The notes under the pieces: model-generated | What the model was told of the DNA's origin: nothing | The model's database searches: none | Seen by the model: the letters and a program-made list of their open reading frames with translations, nothing else | Translations under genes and position numbers: made by a program | In this document: positions 7,640 to 16,300 of the stretch, piece by piece | Position numbering within the stretch: position 1 is the stretch's first letter | How the letters are laid out: each line of letters begins with the position of its first letter | NCBI RefSeq assembly: GCF_005771525.1 | Contig: NZ_VAVZ01000035.1 | Span: 1-39,403, forward strand | Origin: Nesterenkonia salmonea | GTDB taxonomy: Bacteria > Actinomycetota > Actinomycetes > Actinomycetales > Micrococcaceae | Length of the DNA: 39,403 nt | Direction: 5' to 3'

Positions 7640-9772
7640 CTACGCGGCTCCGCTGAATTCCCGGAGGGCGGCTCTGAGGCGATCACCGTGTTGTTCCAGC
7701 TTGCGCTGACCAATGCCGGGGATGGCCAAGAGCTCCTCATCAGTTCGCGGCTTTTTCTCTGCGATCATCTCTAGCGTGGCGTCGCTGAAGACCATGAACG
7801 CGGGCAGCCCCAGTTCCTTGGAATAGCTCAAACGCCAGGCGCGCAGTGATTCAAAAGCTTCCTCATCGTAGCGGGGCGGACACTCCGCACACCTCCGACG
7901 TGAGATTTCGGCGCCGACCGTGAGCACTTCTCCGCAGCCGGCGCAGACGGCGGCTTTGCGCTTGCGCGCTGCTGCGTTGACGCTGAGCTTTCCGCTCCCC
8001 GGGGCGATCCGCCGCGTAGGTGCTTCCAGCCCGAGCTCCTTGCGCAGCGGGATGAGGAACCGGGAGCTCTTGCGCCGACCACGGCCACCCGGATGCCGCG
8101 CCGCGGCTGAGGACAGGTACAGGAGCGTCTTGGCCCTCGTGATCCCCACGTACAACAGGCGGCGCTCCTCGTCGAGCTCCCGCTGGGTTTGAGCAAACGT
8201 GATGGGCATCAGGCCTTCGCACAATCCCACCAGGAACACCGCTTCCCATTCCAGCCCTTTGGCTGAGTGCAACGATGCCAAGGTCACACCCTCGACCGTT
8301 GGCGCGTGTTGAGCGGCTGAACGTTCGTCCAGCTCGCCAATAAAGGTTTTCAGCGTCAGGCCTGCACGTTCAGCGTCCATCCGCTCCGCCAGGGACACCA
8401 ATGCGGCCAGTGATTCCCACCGTTCACGCCGGGCCCCAGCCGAAGAGGGCGCCTCACGAGACCAGCCGATAGAGGAAAGCACACCCCGGACAGCATCAGG
8501 CACCGAGTCGACAGAATCCTCGGCGATGAGCGAACTGGTGCGCAGCGCGGCAATCCCTTCCCGCACTTCAGGACGGGAGAAGAACCGTTCTGATCCACGA
8601 AGCTGGTATGAGATCCCGGCTGTAGCTAGGGCCTGCTCGAGAACCTGGGATTGCCCATTGGTGCGGTAGAGCACTGCGATCTCACTCAATGGCGTTCCTG
8701 CTTTGGTCGCCTCGGCGACTTTCTCGGCAACCCACGATGCTTCGGCGTCGTCGTCAGCGTGCTCGGTCACCTCAGCTGCGGGGCCCGCCGCGCGCTGAGA
8801 GATGAGCTGAAGGGGGGCCGGCCAGGGTGCCTCTCCCCCAGGACGACGGTCCGCCAGGAGCGTGTTGGCGAGCTTGACCACCTCAGGCGTGGAGCGATAG
8901 TCCCGCACCAGCTTCACCACATCAGCGTTCGGGTACCGGCGCCGGAAGGTCAGGAGGTAGTCGGGGGTCGCGCCGGTGAAGGAGTATATGGTCTGCGCGG
9001 CATCACCGACTACACAGAGCTCATCCCGCCCGCCGAGCCACAGGTCCAGCAGGCGCTGCTGCAGCGGGGAGACGTCCTGGTACTCATCGACGATGAAATG
9101 CCGGTATTGCTGTCTGACCTGGGCTGCTACCCGCTCGTCGGATTCGAGCATGCCGACGGTGAACAGCAGGACATCCTCGAAGTCCATCAGGTGACGGTCT
9201 TCTTTGATGTCCTCATATGCCTGGTAGAGCCGAGCGAACGCCTGATGGTCGACTCCGGCGGGGGCTTCCCGATCCTTCGCCTGGGTGAGATACCCTTCCG
9301 GGGTCAGAGTGGAAACCTTTGCCCATTCGATTTCGGAGGCAAAATCGCGCAGACCTGCACGATCAGTGGTCATGCGGAGCCGTTTGGCGGCCTCAGCCAG
9401 GAGCTTGATCTTGTAGTCCAGGATCTGCGGCAGCGTCCCGCCGATGGTCATGGGCCAGAAGTACTGCAACTGCCGCAGGGCAGCGGCGTGAAAGGTTCTG
9501 GCCTGAACCCCTGGGGCTCCCAGGGCGGCCAGCCGCGAGCGCATCTCGGCGGCCGCGCGGGCAGTGAAGGTCACCGCCAGCACACGGTGCGGATCATAGA
9601 CTCCGGCCCGCACCCCGTAGGCGATGCGGTGGGTGATGGCTCGAGTTTTGCCGGTTCCGGCGCCGGCGAGGATGCACAGCGGCCCGGTGAGTGTGGAGGC
9701 TGCTGCTCGCTGCTCGGCGTCCAACCCGTCGAGGACGGCTTCCGGAGGGGCCTCCTGCACTGCGTAGGTCAT
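7640..9772 (-). CDS. uvrD2: UvrD2-type superfamily 1A DNA helicase with HRDC domain
   Basis: A 710-residue ATP-dependent 3'-5' DNA helicase (Rv3198c type). Motifs in order: Walker A GAGTGKT (37-43), TFTARAAAEM, Walker B IVDEYQDVSP, GDAAQTIYSFTGA (motif III), HSAKGLEWEAVFLVGL (motif V) and LLYVGITRAK (motif VI). The C-terminus carries the UvrD2-specific tetracysteine element (CAGC then CAEC, a probable zinc or structural site) and an HRDC domain with the helix-hairpin-like IPGIGQRKLEQHG. This distinguishes it from UvrD1/PcrA. The likely role is DNA repair or replication restart. ATG 9772 is preceded by TACGGT and 7 nt, so the transcript is probably leaderless; an earlier in-frame start would lie upstream of that promoter. 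It diverges from the phosphotransferase-like gene. No whiB7 is adjacent, unlike in mycobacteria. Confidence 0.95.
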   Translation of the reverse strand: MTYAVQEAPPEAVLDGLDAEQRAAASTLTGPLCILAGAGTGKTRAITHRIAYGVRAGVYDPHRVLAVTFTARAAAEMRSRLAALGAPGVQARTFHAAALRQLQYFWPMTIGGTLPQILDYKIKLLAEAAKRLRMTTDRAGLRDFASEIEWAKVSTLTPEGYLTQAKDREAPAGVDHQAFARLYQAYEDIKEDRHLMDFEDVLLFTVGMLESDERVAAQVRQQYRHFIVDEYQDVSPLQQRLLDLWLGGRDELCVVGDAAQTIYSFTGATPDYLLTFRRRYPNADVVKLVRDYRSTPEVVKLANTLLADRRPGGEAPWPAPLQLISQRAAGPAAEVTEHADDDAEASWVAEKVAEATKAGTPLSEIAVLYRTNGQSQVLEQALATAGISYQLRGSERFFSRPEVREGIAALRTSSLIAEDSVDSVPDAVRGVLSSIGWSREAPSSAGARRERWESLAALVSLAERMDAERAGLTLKTFIGELDERSAAQHAPTVEGVTLASLHSAKGLEWEAVFLVGLCEGLMPITFAQTQRELDEERRLLYVGITRAKTLLYLSSAAARHPGGRGRRKSSRFLIPLRKELGLEAPTRRIAPGSGKLSVNAAARKRKAAVCAGCGEVLTVGAEISRRRCAECPPRYDEEAFESLRAWRLSYSKELGLPAFMVFSDATLEMIAEKKPRTDEELLAIPGIGQRKLEQHGDRLRAALREFSGAA

Positions 9773-9785
9773 GGGCTCTACCGTA
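9773..9785 (-). promoter_or_regulatory. Leaderless promoter -10 of uvrD2
   Basis: On the minus strand TACGGT (9780-9785) is followed by 7 nt and the ATG at 9772. There is no ribosome-binding site before this ATG, which fits leaderless translation. Confidence 0.5.
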
Positions 9786-9861
9786 CCGCCGGGACCGGAG
9801 CTGTCGACGTCGTTTTCCACAGTCTTCCGCGTTGCATGCCCGTTCTTGGCCCTGTGGTGGC

Positions 9862-9874
9862 TAGGCTGAGGTCC
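9862..9874 (+). promoter_or_regulatory. Leaderless promoter -10 of the phosphotransferase-like gene
   Basis: TAGGCT (9862-9867) then 7 nt then an in-frame GTG at 9875. The same spacing is seen at ligA and hemB. This decides for GTG 9875 over the ATG five codons later. Confidence 0.5.
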
Positions 9875-11452
9875 GTGCGATGGACTTCGATGGAATTGGC
9901 TGCCCTGGCGACCCGTGCGGTGCCGGGTCTCTCACCGACCGGTGTAGCCGATGCTCCCGATGATGCCCGGGACTTCATGTCCGCCGTGGTGGTGGACGGT
10001 TCGGGGAACCGCTGGCGAGTCCGTGGCCCCCAGCATCAGCAAGCGGCTATGCGCCTGGAGACTGAGGTGCAGGTACTGCGCGGGTTCTCCACCGCGATTC
10101 GCGCGGAGCTGCCGTTCCGTGTGCCGAGCGTAGCCGGCGCCACCCGCGTCGAGGACATGCGGGTGTTCGTGTACAACCACCTCCCCGGTGAGCCAGTGGA
10201 GTTGCCAGATTTAGTCCGTGCGAGCCCTGAACTCATTGAAGACTTGGGCCGAACAATGGCTGCGGTGCATGACCTCTCCGAAACTGTGGTGGACCATGCT
10301 GATCTTCCGGGATACAGCGCAGAGCGTGTTCGGCAACGCCGTCTCAATGAGCTCGACGCCGCCGCGTCCACCGGACAAGTGCCCCCGCTCCTGTTGCGGC
10401 GCTGGGAACGCGCTATGGAGGACAAAGCGTTGTGGGACTTTGCGCCCACCGTGGTCCATGGCGACCTTCACGAGGACAATCTGCTCATTGAGGGCGAACG
10501 AGTGATGGCTGTCACCGGCTGGACCGACCTGCATGTGGGAGATCCTGCCGATGACCTGGCCTGGCTCATCGCCTCACCTGAGCAGACTTTCAGCGACCGA
10601 GTGCTGGCTGCCTACACTGCTCAGCGCCGCACTGCGCCGGATGAGCATGTGCTGCGACGGGCTGCGCTCTCTGCAGAGTTCGCGCTCGCCCAGTGGATGA
10701 TCCGCGGGACCACTGGTGGTAACGAGCAGATGGTTGAGGAAGCTACTGGACTGCTCAAGCAGTTGGCGTCCGACATCGAAACCTACGGTGGGCGGCCCAT
10801 TGCGCTTGACCCACCCGAAGAAGACAAGCCTCAGGCGCCGGCCGACACTCAGGACTCTAAGCCGGTGAGGCGCGCCGGCGCGGCCGCGACAATCGCGGGT
10901 GCTGGGGCATGGGACGCCTCCGACGATGATGGTGAACCGGCCTTCATCACGGATGCTGACGTGGCAGAAGCGGACCCAAGCGATGGTGCCGCGGAACAGG
11001 AGACCGGTGTGGTGACCCCTGTTCCTGCACATGCAGCGCCGCGGCCTGTTGCCACGCAGCGAACCGCCTCCGACGACGATCCCCTCACCGAAGAAATCCC
11101 GGCCTATGTAGACGACGCTGGCGAGTTCGACCTGCCCGCCCCTGTGACGGGCTCGCTGCCGATTCAGCCCGATCACGACTCTGAGCGCAGAGCTAAACAG
11201 AAGAACTTCTTCCCGTCCTCTGCAGCCTCGGCCGCTAGCGCACGGTCGGCGAGCTCTTCAGCTTCGTCATCCTCAGCGTCGTCGGCCATCTCATCTGCCT
11301 CTGCGCAGTCGGCGCCATCGGCAGTTTCGGCCGCCTCGGGCGCTTCCGCTGAACCGGTGGGTTCAGCGGCCGAATCAGCTGCGAGCCCAGCTGAGGCGTC
11401 GTCGTCCTCAATTTATGAGCGTCACCCAGGACTGCGTCCACCGGGCTCCTGA
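9875..11452 (+). CDS. APH-fold phosphotransferase-like protein with Ser/Ala-rich tail
   Basis: A 525-residue protein. Residues 1-315 have the aminoglycoside/macrolide phosphotransferase kinase-like fold, with the catalytic loop VVHGDLHEDNLLI (residues 194-206, HGDLHxxN). The following metal-binding motif reads VTGWTDLHVGDPADDLAWL: Gly215 stands where most relatives have Asp (IDW). The function could thus be altered or lost. The C-terminal 210 residues are acidic and then extremely Ser/Ala-rich (last ~80 residues), so probably disordered. GTG 9875 follows a TAGGCT box by 7 nt. The same frame stays open far upstream, but that part is antisense to uvrD2 and is not coding. Location beside uvrD2 is conserved in actinobacteria; the substrate is unknown and antibiotic resistance should not be assumed. 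Confidence 0.85.
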   Translation: MRWTSMELAALATRAVPGLSPTGVADAPDDARDFMSAVVVDGSGNRWRVRGPQHQQAAMRLETEVQVLRGFSTAIRAELPFRVPSVAGATRVEDMRVFVYNHLPGEPVELPDLVRASPELIEDLGRTMAAVHDLSETVVDHADLPGYSAERVRQRRLNELDAAASTGQVPPLLLRRWERAMEDKALWDFAPTVVHGDLHEDNLLIEGERVMAVTGWTDLHVGDPADDLAWLIASPEQTFSDRVLAAYTAQRRTAPDEHVLRRAALSAEFALAQWMIRGTTGGNEQMVEEATGLLKQLASDIETYGGRPIALDPPEEDKPQAPADTQDSKPVRRAGAAATIAGAGAWDASDDDGEPAFITDADVAEADPSDGAAEQETGVVTPVPAHAAPRPVATQRTASDDDPLTEEIPAYVDDAGEFDLPAPVTGSLPIQPDHDSERRAKQKNFFPSSAASAASARSASSSASSSSASSAISSASAQSAPSAVSAASGASAEPVGSAAESAASPAEASSSSIYERHPGLRPPGS

Positions 11453-11516
11453 TCCGCTGGTCATTTTAACTTGATGATTCGGGAATGATCCTGCACGGAG
11501 CGCGGTTGGGTTTGCG

Positions 11517-12704
11517 GTGACTAAGAACCACATGACCCGTACCCAAATGGCCTGGGCGATTTTGGCGCTTGCCACAGGCGGTTTCGCGATCGGTGTCACC
11601 GAGTTCGCCATTATGGGGTTGCAGCGTGAGATCGTGCTGGATCTCGACGTCAGTTACGGCCAGGGCGGCCTGTTGGTCTCTGCCTACGCGGTCGGCGTGG
11701 TGGTGGGCGCGCCGGTTCTGGCTCTGATGGGCGCCAAACGGGAGCGGAAGGCCTACGCCTTATTTCTGCTGGTGCTGTTCATCATTGCGCACATACTGAG
11801 CTTCGTCGCCCCAAATTTTGAGACTCTGTTGGTGGGGCGTTTCCTCTCCGGGTTACCCCATGGCGCCTACTTCGCCACTGCGGCACTGATGAGCGCGCAG
11901 ATGGTGGGTCCTGCCAAGCGTGGGCGTGCGATCGCTGTGGTGCTGTCAGGGCTAGCAATCGCCAATGTCTCCGGGGTTCCCGCGGTGACTTGGATCGGGC
12001 AGTTGTTCGGGTGGCGTTGGATGTTCCTGATCGTGGCTGGTTTGGCCGGTCTGACGATGCTGGCGGTCGCCTTTCTTGCACCTCGCCAGGACGCCCCGGC
12101 GGGCGCGTCCGTGAAGGGCGAGCTGCGGGCATTGGCCAATCAGCGGCTGTGGGTAGGTATTGGCCTGGCAGTGATCGGGTTCTCAGGAATGTTCGCGATC
12201 TACACATACCTGTCCCATGTGGCTGTTGAGGTGACGGGCTTCAGCGACAGCGCTCTCCCTTGGGTCGTGTTCATTTTCGGTGCCGGTATGGTCATCGGCA
12301 CGTTCATGGGTGGCTGGGCCACTGATAAGTCGGTACTGGGCACGGTGCTGATCGCGATGATCATGGTCGCACTGTTTATGGCGTTGTTCGCGGCGTTGGC
12401 TCATATTCCGTGGGTGATGTTGATTCTGCTGTTCTGTGTGGGTGTCTCGTCATCGAACCTCAGCCCCGCGATGCAGACCCATCTCATTGATACCGCACCT
12501 AAGGCTCCGCAGCTTGCCGCAAGTTTCCACCATTCAGCTTTCAACGCTGCGAATGCTTTGGGCGCGATTGTTGGTGGTGTGACCATTGACATGGGGCTGG
12601 GGCTGCGGGCACCTGCCTACGCGGGGGCGATCGCGGCGAGTGTGGGCGTGCTGATCGCCTTGTACGCGATTTGGTTGACCAAGCGCGCTGGGCAGAAGGT
12701 GTGA
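11517..12704 (+). CDS. MFS transporter, DHA1 (AraJ/YdhP/Cml-like) family
   Basis: A 395-residue protein with about 12 hydrophobic segments, the size and pattern of drug:proton antiporter family-1 exporters. The first helix GGFAIGVTEFAIMGL and the TM4 region GRFLSGLPHGAYFATAALM match the AraJ/YdhP/chloramphenicol-exporter subgroup. It is likely a proton-driven exporter of small molecules in the cytoplasmic membrane; the substrate cannot be deduced. GTG 11517 is taken as the start, with an ATG five codons later as an alternative. Neither has a strong ribosome-binding site. It lies 64 nt after the phosphotransferase-like gene on the same strand but with no visible functional link. Confidence 0.88.
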   Translation: MTKNHMTRTQMAWAILALATGGFAIGVTEFAIMGLQREIVLDLDVSYGQGGLLVSAYAVGVVVGAPVLALMGAKRERKAYALFLLVLFIIAHILSFVAPNFETLLVGRFLSGLPHGAYFATAALMSAQMVGPAKRGRAIAVVLSGLAIANVSGVPAVTWIGQLFGWRWMFLIVAGLAGLTMLAVAFLAPRQDAPAGASVKGELRALANQRLWVGIGLAVIGFSGMFAIYTYLSHVAVEVTGFSDSALPWVVFIFGAGMVIGTFMGGWATDKSVLGTVLIAMIMVALFMALFAALAHIPWVMLILLFCVGVSSSNLSPAMQTHLIDTAPKAPQLAASFHHSAFNAANALGAIVGGVTIDMGLGLRAPAYAGAIAASVGVLIALYAIWLTKRAGQKV

Positions 12705-12744
12705 TGACGACGACGCGTCAGCGGCCCTGTTACTTCCGGACGCC

Positions 12745-12769
12745 GGTGAGAGCCGGCTTGCCGGTCACC
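12745..12769 (+). terminator. Hairpin after the MFS gene
   Basis: GGTGA (12745-12749) pairs with TCACC (12765-12769), enclosing CCGG-CTTG-CCGG. It lies 40 nt after the MFS stop and just before the promoter of the next gene. It is terminator-like but has no T-run. Confidence 0.3.
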
Positions 12770-12785
12770 TGAGAAGGCGGCGTCG

Positions 12786-12797
12786 TAGACTCCTGAT
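12786..12797 (+). promoter_or_regulatory. Leaderless promoter -10 of the PdxH-like gene
   Basis: TAGACT (12786-12791), 6 nt, then ATG 12798. There is no Shine-Dalgarno sequence. The identical hexamer is used at ligA and hemB. Confidence 0.55.
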
Positions 12798-13358
12798 ATG
12801 ACGGATACGACGAAGGCGCTGTTGCGGTCAATCCGCGCATTGACCGGTAGCTCCCAAGCACTTGATGGGTCGAATCTTCCGGATGACCCGGTGGAGTTGT
12901 TCTTGTGGTGGCTCCAAGAGGCGCTGGATGCTGGTGTTGAGGAGTCCCGCACTATGGCGTTGTCCACAGTTGACGCTGAGGGTGTTCCAGATTCGCGGAT
13001 GCTGATTCTCAAGGAAGTGGATGCGCAGGGGTGGGCATTCGCCAGCACCGCATCGAGCCGGAAGGGTCAGCAGCTGCGCGATTGTCCTGCAGCCGCGTTG
13101 ACGCTGTGGTGGCAACCGGTGATGCGGTCGGTGCGTGTGCGTGGCCGAGTGGTGGAGGCTGAGCGTGAAGAGAGCGTTGCCGATCTCCAGGCACGCAGTC
13201 CGGCGGCGCAGGCATTGGTTTCTGCCGATGATTGGACTCTGTGGCGCGTAGTGCCGGATCGTGTGGAATTTTGGCAGGGCTCTCCGGATCGTGCGCATAC
13301 TCGCGTCATCTATACGCCTGAGGGGTCATCGTGGCGCGCGGAGGTTGCTGAGGAGTAG
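12798..13358 (+). CDS. Pyridoxamine 5'-phosphate oxidase-like flavoprotein
   Basis: A 186-residue split-barrel FMN protein of the PNPOx family. SRMLILKEVDAQGWAFAS and SSRKGQQL carry the FMN-contact residues, RSVRVRGRV is the central strand pair, and the C-terminal RVEFWQGSPDRAHTRVIY matches the PdxH dimerisation and substrate region with the diagnostic W-Q-G-x-P-D-R. It is shorter than the usual ~215 residues, mainly in the middle and at the end, where the PdxH-typical C-terminal R-L-A/S-P is replaced by AEVAEE. The likely reaction is oxidation of pyridoxamine/pyridoxine 5'-phosphate to PLP; a divergent FMN oxidase (PhzG-like) is the alternative. It converges on adnB with a 12-nt gap. Confidence 0.82.
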   Translation: MTDTTKALLRSIRALTGSSQALDGSNLPDDPVELFLWWLQEALDAGVEESRTMALSTVDAEGVPDSRMLILKEVDAQGWAFASTASSRKGQQLRDCPAAALTLWWQPVMRSVRVRGRVVEAEREESVADLQARSPAAQALVSADDWTLWRVVPDRVEFWQGSPDRAHTRVIYTPEGSSWRAEVAEE

Positions 13359-13370
13359 TTCCGGCCTCTT

Positions 13371-16300
13371 TTAGCCGCCGCTGATGATCGCTTCTACTGC
13401 GCTGACCTCAGCGAGGTTGTCAGGCGAGTGGACGGTGTCCCGGTCGAGATAGACAAAGTGCCCCCAAATGTTTTCCATTGGCACGCTGTAGAGCCTGCTG
13501 AAGGCAATCCTGTACACCGCGAGCTGTAGTTCTTTTTCTTCCATTTCCGGCCCCTTGGGCACATCCCCGGTTTTCCAATCGACGAGATCGAATGTGCAGG
13601 CGGCCATTTTCTGGTCCCGCTCAGCTCGGGGAAGTCCGGTCCAGGTTTCGAAGATCTGGTGGCTCAGCGCTGTCCCATGGGAGTCTCTGGCGAAGACGGC
13701 GTCGATCCTGCCGCGCAGCGTAGTACCGGCCAGGGTGGTTTCCAGAGGGATTTCGACGGCGAATGCGGGGTGGGCTGCCCAGGGACTGTTTTGGTAGCTG
13801 GCTCGGACGCGTTCCAGTTCAAGACGTCCGTCGAGGTCTTCTTCGGCGTGGGTGGCGAAGAGCTCGTCGATATCGGGCAGTGATGCTTGGACCTCGAGGA
13901 CCTGCTCGATGATCGCGTGGATGGCTGTGCCGCGCCGGGCTGCAGAGGATGGTTTCTGCGGTATGGGGCGGCGTGCCTGTTCCAGGACGTGTGCACGGTC
14001 CTGCTGCAGTTGCACCACGGATGAGGCGGAGAGCTGCTTGGGCAGATGTAGTGAGCGGGTTGATGAGCGGCGCTGTTCAGCGCGTTGGATCACCAATCGT
14101 GCTTGCTCAGCCCAGGGGTTAGCTTCCTGGCCGGTGAGATCTGCCGGTTCTGCGAGGTTCTCTGCGAGGTTTTCTGCGACCAGCTCAGCGGCCTTCGTCA
14201 GGGCTGGACGCCGACTGGCCCGCGGTGGCGCTGGATCTGCGGGGTCTATGTCTTGGTATGTGTCGATTGAAGTGGGGTCTTGGAGATCTGCTTTGATCAG
14301 GCGCTGTTGCCGGATGGGGAGTTCTTCTAGCGGGTCGTAGGGCCATGTGGCGCTGAGGGTGATGTTGGCCAGTGGGTTCTGCTGTTCCGGATCGTACTCG
14401 TGCCAGCCAAGCTCAGTGAACCGCTCTGTGGCTGAGGTTTCTTGGGAGAGATCACGGATGTTCTGCAGGAAGGGTGAGGGCTCTTGGCCTCCAGAGGCGC
14501 CGTAGAAACATGCCCCGGTGCATAGGAGTCGTGTTTTGGCCCTGGTCATGGCGACGTAGGCCAGACGACGGTCTTCTTCTTCGCTGAACTCCACGCAGTC
14601 GTCTTTGTAGACGGGCCCCTCATAGTTCTTCAAGGAACTCGTGGCGCCTGCTGAGCGCGCCCAGACCTGGGCTGTGCGTTTATCGGTGTCTTCGATCTGG
14701 TCACTGACCCATTGGGGCAACGACTCGGAGTCTCCACGCAGGGGCCATGGGAGATCACCGTCTTTTTTGGTCCAGTTGGTGGCCATTCTGGCCATGCGTG
14801 GGAATCGATCCCGGCGCAGTCCGGCGACGGCTACGACGTCCCATTCCAGCCCTTTGGAGGCGTGGACTGTCAGGAGCTGCACTGCACCTGGTTGGGGATC
14901 GGCTGCCGCCTGTTCTAGGCCTCTTTCCTGGTGCGCCGCAGCGTTGAGCCATTCGAGGAAGCCTGTGAGGTCTTGACTTGCTGAGGAGGCGGCGAACGAT
15001 TCGGCATATTCGATGAGGGCATCGAGTTGCCTGGTGGGATGGCTTCCCACTTCCCAGGGGCGTGCTGAGACTTCGACTCCGAGGCCGGTTTCGTGAATGA
15101 TCCGCTGGATGAGACTGCCGAGGTCGAGGTGGAGGAGTTCTCGCAGTGTTCTGAATTGGTCCCTGGCTTGGGAGAGCCGGATCGTGCCCTCTGCGGAGAA
15201 TCCGCGCCGGACGGTCTCTTCAGCGGTCGGGTCAAAGTGGTCGAGGGCCTCAATCAGTGAGGGCATCTCATCGAGCTCCGGTTCCAGGGAGCTCTGTGTA
15301 TCGTCATCGTCTTTGGTGGGGCTCCCGTTGCGTTGATGAGCCCGTCCGGATGCGCTGCGGCCCAGCAGGTACAGGTCTTTGGGTCCTATTCGGAAACGGG
15401 ATCCTCCGAGGATCCGGATGAGTTCATCTGAGCGCTTAGGGTCCGAGAGCACCCGCAGGTATGAGAGCAGTTCGACTATTTCAGGCCGGTAGAGCAGCCC
15501 GGACAGGCCGGCGAGTTCGTGGGGGATGCCACTGCGGCGCAGGGCGTCGGCGATCTTCGCCAGTTGGCCGTGTGTTGTGGCGAGGACTGCACACTCAGGG
15601 GATTCTTCGCCTGCGGGTACCTCGAGTGCGGACCGCATTTCTTCAACGATCGCTGCGGTCTCTTCCTCCTCGGTGGGGAAGAATCCGAAGGAAACATGCC
15701 CGTCGGCTACGCTACTGGGCGGCACGATGCGTTGTGCCGGTGCTTGTTCGCCTTCGGTTCCTTCAGTGAGTGGTATTCCTTCCTGGCTTAGGATCCGCCC
15801 TTGAGTGTCCATGCGGTCAGCGGTAATGAGTTCTCTGAGTTGGCGGCGTAGATGGCCGGTGCCGCGATGCCACGTGGGCCCTGTGGTTTCGGTGTACAGG
15901 GTGAAGGGTTTGACGATCTCATTGGCGGCATCCAGGATGCTGCGGCCGTTACGCCATGCGATGGTCAGCTGTTTGAGTTCCGCGGAACGGGTGCGGCCTG
16001 TGCGTGTGTCTCGGGCGGGGAACATCTGGGGGAATTGAAAGAGCTGCCCGGCTGAAGCCCCCCTGAACCCGTAAATGGACTGGTTGGGGTCTCCGACGGC
16101 TGTGACCGCGTGGCCAGTACCTCTGCCGAAAAGATCAGCGAAGAGCTTCAGCTGTGCGTGGGAGGTGTCCTGAAACTCATCAAGCAGGACGACCTTGTAC
16201 TTTTCACGTTCCCGGGCTCGAACGGGTGAATCTTCTGTTGAGGCCAGTTGCGCCGCGTAACGGAGGAGGTCTCCGTGGTCAATGAAGGCTTCGGCTTGTT

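Noticed and set aside
8651-9874. A 408-codon open upstream extension of the phosphotransferase-like gene
   Set aside because: It is antisense to uvrD2, whose motifs are intact, has no recognisable domain, and lies upstream of the TAGGCT promoter.
11200-11430. Tandem DNA repeat in the phosphotransferase-like gene tail
   Set aside because: Codons for Ser and Ala are mixed and no fixed unit repeats; it is low-complexity coding sequence, not a satellite or CRISPR.
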